Assembly: GCA_024279045.1 (NCBI GenBank)
Contig: JAJRRZ010000178.1
Coordinates: 1 to 8,711, forward strand
From: Alphaproteobacteria bacterium
GTDB lineage: Bacteria; Pseudomonadota; Alphaproteobacteria; Rhizobiales; Aestuariivirgaceae
DNA length: 8,711 bases
Direction of reading: 5' to 3'
Part shown: positions 6,804 to 8,711 of the stretch, one piece after another
Layout: every line of letters begins with the position of its first letter
Position numbering within the stretch: the first letter of the stretch is position 1
Notes under the pieces: model-generated
Seen by the model: only the letters and a program-made list of their open reading frames with translations
Database searches by the model: none
What the model was told of the DNA's origin: nothing
Translations under genes and position numbers: made by a program

Positions 6804-7373
6804 TCAAAGGGGCGGGCGCAGGGCCATGATCATGTTGATGATGGATGGATTGAGCCAGTTGCGACCGCCAAAGGCGATGTAGGCCAGTTTGCCCTCGGTA
6901 TCCAGCACGAAGGTAACCGGCAGATTGAACACTCCCCACGAGCGCGAGATCTTCTTCGACGGATCGTGCAGCACCGGCAGCTTCAGTCCCAGCTCCTTGA
7001 TGAAATCGCGAATTTCCTGCTCCGTGTGGCCAACGTGGATGGTCAATACCTGCACGTCCACCTTGTGCATTTTCTGCCAGAACTTCTCCAGCGTCGGCAT
7101 CTCTACCCGGCACACAGGACAGGAAACGGCCCAGAAATTGATGACCACCACCTTGCCCTTCAGGTCGGAGAGCTGCCAGCTCTTGCCGTTCAGGTCCTCC
7201 AGCAGAAAGTCCAGCGCAGGTGGCTTCTTGCGGATGGGCATCAGCAGCCGCCCGTCGAAGGCCTGCGCCAGGGGTGCGGCCAGCAGCGCCAGCAACAGCA
7301 CCGCCAACGCCAGCCAGCGCGCCGCGAAGCGGGTGGTGGGATGATTGCGATGATGCTTGCCCGAGTTGGTCAT
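6804..7373 (-). CDS. TlpA/ResA-type periplasmic thioredoxin-like protein
   Basis: This is a thiol-disulfide oxidoreductase of the TlpA/ResA/AhpC-TSA-like group, exported across the inner membrane. The 189-residue protein starts with a basic stretch, a hydrophobic core (about 20-33) and a likely cleavage site after APLAQA (residue 38), so it is a signal peptide or N-terminal anchor. The thioredoxin fold follows: KGKVVVINFWAVSCPVCRVEMP, with the redox pair Cys85 and Cys88 (CPVC), and the cis-proline loop NLPVTFVLD with Pro152. I chose the start at 7373 because GGGAGG sits 4 nt upstream and the signal peptide follows at once. A longer frame from 7439 overlaps the hemB stop as TGATG but adds 22 residues that are poor for export. 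It lies 65 nt downstream of hemB on the same strand, so it is probably co-transcribed. Known relatives reduce thiols during cytochrome c or cytochrome oxidase (copper) assembly. The exact substrate here is unknown. Confidence 0.93.
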   Translation of the reverse strand: MTNSGKHHRNHPTTRFAARWLALAVLLLALLAAPLAQAFDGRLLMPIRKKPPALDFLLEDLNGKSWQLSDLKGKVVVINFWAVSCPVCRVEMPTLEKFWQKMHKVDVQVLTIHVGHTEQEIRDFIKELGLKLPVLHDPSKKISRSWGVFNLPVTFVLDTEGKLAYIAFGGRNWLNPSIINMIMALRPPL

Positions 7374-7377
7374 GATG

Positions 7378-7383
7378 CCTCCC
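7378..7383 (-). promoter_or_regulatory. Ribosome-binding site that decides the tlpA-like start
   Basis: On the minus strand GGGAGG stands four bases before the ATG at 7371-7373. It is one of the best Shine-Dalgarno matches in the window. It favours the 189-residue form with a clean signal peptide over the longer frame starting at 7439. Confidence 0.7.
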
Positions 7384-7438
7384 GTCGTTGCCCCCGGTTG
7401 GTCGCGCTCGCGCAACGGACACCGCCCCGGCTCGCTCA

Positions 7439-8464
<1,026 letters not shown>

Positions 8465-8509
8465 GGCTTGGCCCGCCTGAAAGCAAAGCAGGGTTCATCG
8501 GTGGCTCGC

Positions 8510-8538
8510 AGAAAATCGCGAACCAGCGCGCCTGTCAA
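8510..8538 (-). promoter_or_regulatory. Candidate sigma-70-type promoter of hemB
   Basis: On the minus strand an exact TTGACA (8533-8538) is followed after 17 nt by TTTTCT (8510-8515), which matches the -10 consensus at 3 of 6 positions. Transcription would start near 8503, giving a leader of roughly 40 nt before the hemB ATG. The -35 is strong and the -10 is weak. Confidence 0.4.
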
Positions 8539-8641
8539 CCGGCCAGATGATGTGGCGAGCAGGGTAGTCAAGACCCTAGGTTGTGTGGACGAAATGATTC
8601 AGATTGACGGCGAAGGATTCCCAAGGAAGCGAACATGTGAT

Positions 8642-8689
8642 TCATGGGATGCCATCTGATTCCTTCTGCAAGGGAGATGGCATCCATGA
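8642..8689 (+). promoter_or_regulatory. Stem-loop covering a start codon at the window edge
   Basis: TCATGGGATGCCATCT (8642-8657) pairs with AGATGGCATCCATGA (8675-8689), fully apart from one bulged G. Inside the loop CCTT (8662-8665) can pair with AAGG (8670-8673). The right arm contains the ATG at 8686-8688, and the purine-rich AAGGGAG (8670-8676) that would be its ribosome-binding site lies at the loop and arm junction. In a transcript reading in from outside, this structure would hide both. That is a known way for insertion sequences to keep transposase expression low (IS10 and IS50 are examples). The structure is seen; the role is inferred. Confidence 0.6.
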
Positions 8690-8711
8690 GCACGCAAATG
8701 ACGGAACAGGA
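8686..8711 (+). CDS. Start of an unidentified reading frame cut by the window end
   Basis: An ATG at 8686 with AAGGGAG about 9 nt upstream opens MSTQMTEQ and then leaves the window, so only 26 nt are visible. A second in-frame ATG follows at 8698. The start-covering stem-loop and the non-coding stretch before it (from the CTAG at 8577-8580) suggest a transposase at the left end of an insertion sequence. A chromosomal gene divergent from hemB is equally compatible with so little sequence. No family can be recognised. Confidence 0.35.

Overview
The window is ordinary-looking GC-rich chromosomal DNA from an alphaproteobacterium. Three things suggest this. GyrA carries the charged insertion in its C-terminal domain that I associate with this class. 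HemB has the aspartate-rich (DxALDxY...DG) metal-site variant. The tyrosyl-tRNA synthetase has the KMGKT form of the signature loop. I cannot name the genus. The organism call rests on remembered family features, not on a search.

Layout, left to right. The minus strand carries gyrA (DNA gyrase subunit A), preceded by a gene for a six-helix voltage-sensor-type potassium channel, preceded by anmK (anhydro-N-acetylmuramic acid kinase). anmK and the channel gene are 25 nt apart and probably co-transcribed. gyrA has its own candidate promoter in a 119-nt gap. A 74-nt divergent region containing a perfect 15-bp palindrome separates anmK from plus-strand tyrS. tyrS faces a minus-strand pair: hemB (porphobilinogen synthase), then a TlpA/ResA-type exported thioredoxin-like protein. 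The 483-nt convergent gap between tyrS and the tlpA-like gene holds no convincing gene. It does hold a nearly full-length palindrome of about 162 bp with 18-bp terminal inverted repeats and flanking TA dinucleotides. This is best read as a MITE or palindrome-associated transposable element.

At the right edge, upstream of hemB, the sequence changes character. A strong stem-loop covers the start codon of a reading frame that runs off the window. A 13-mer resembling the MITE terminal repeat lies about 60 nt before it. This may be the left end of an insertion sequence, but only 26 nt of the coding frame are visible.

Functionally the genes are core metabolism and housekeeping: DNA topology, tyrosine charging, heme synthesis, periplasmic thiol chemistry, cell-wall recycling and potassium flux. 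hemB and the thioredoxin-like gene may be linked through cytochrome maturation. No large novel system (CRISPR, defence island, biosynthetic cluster) is present. The most noteworthy elements are the palindromic mobile element and the start-codon-covering hairpin.
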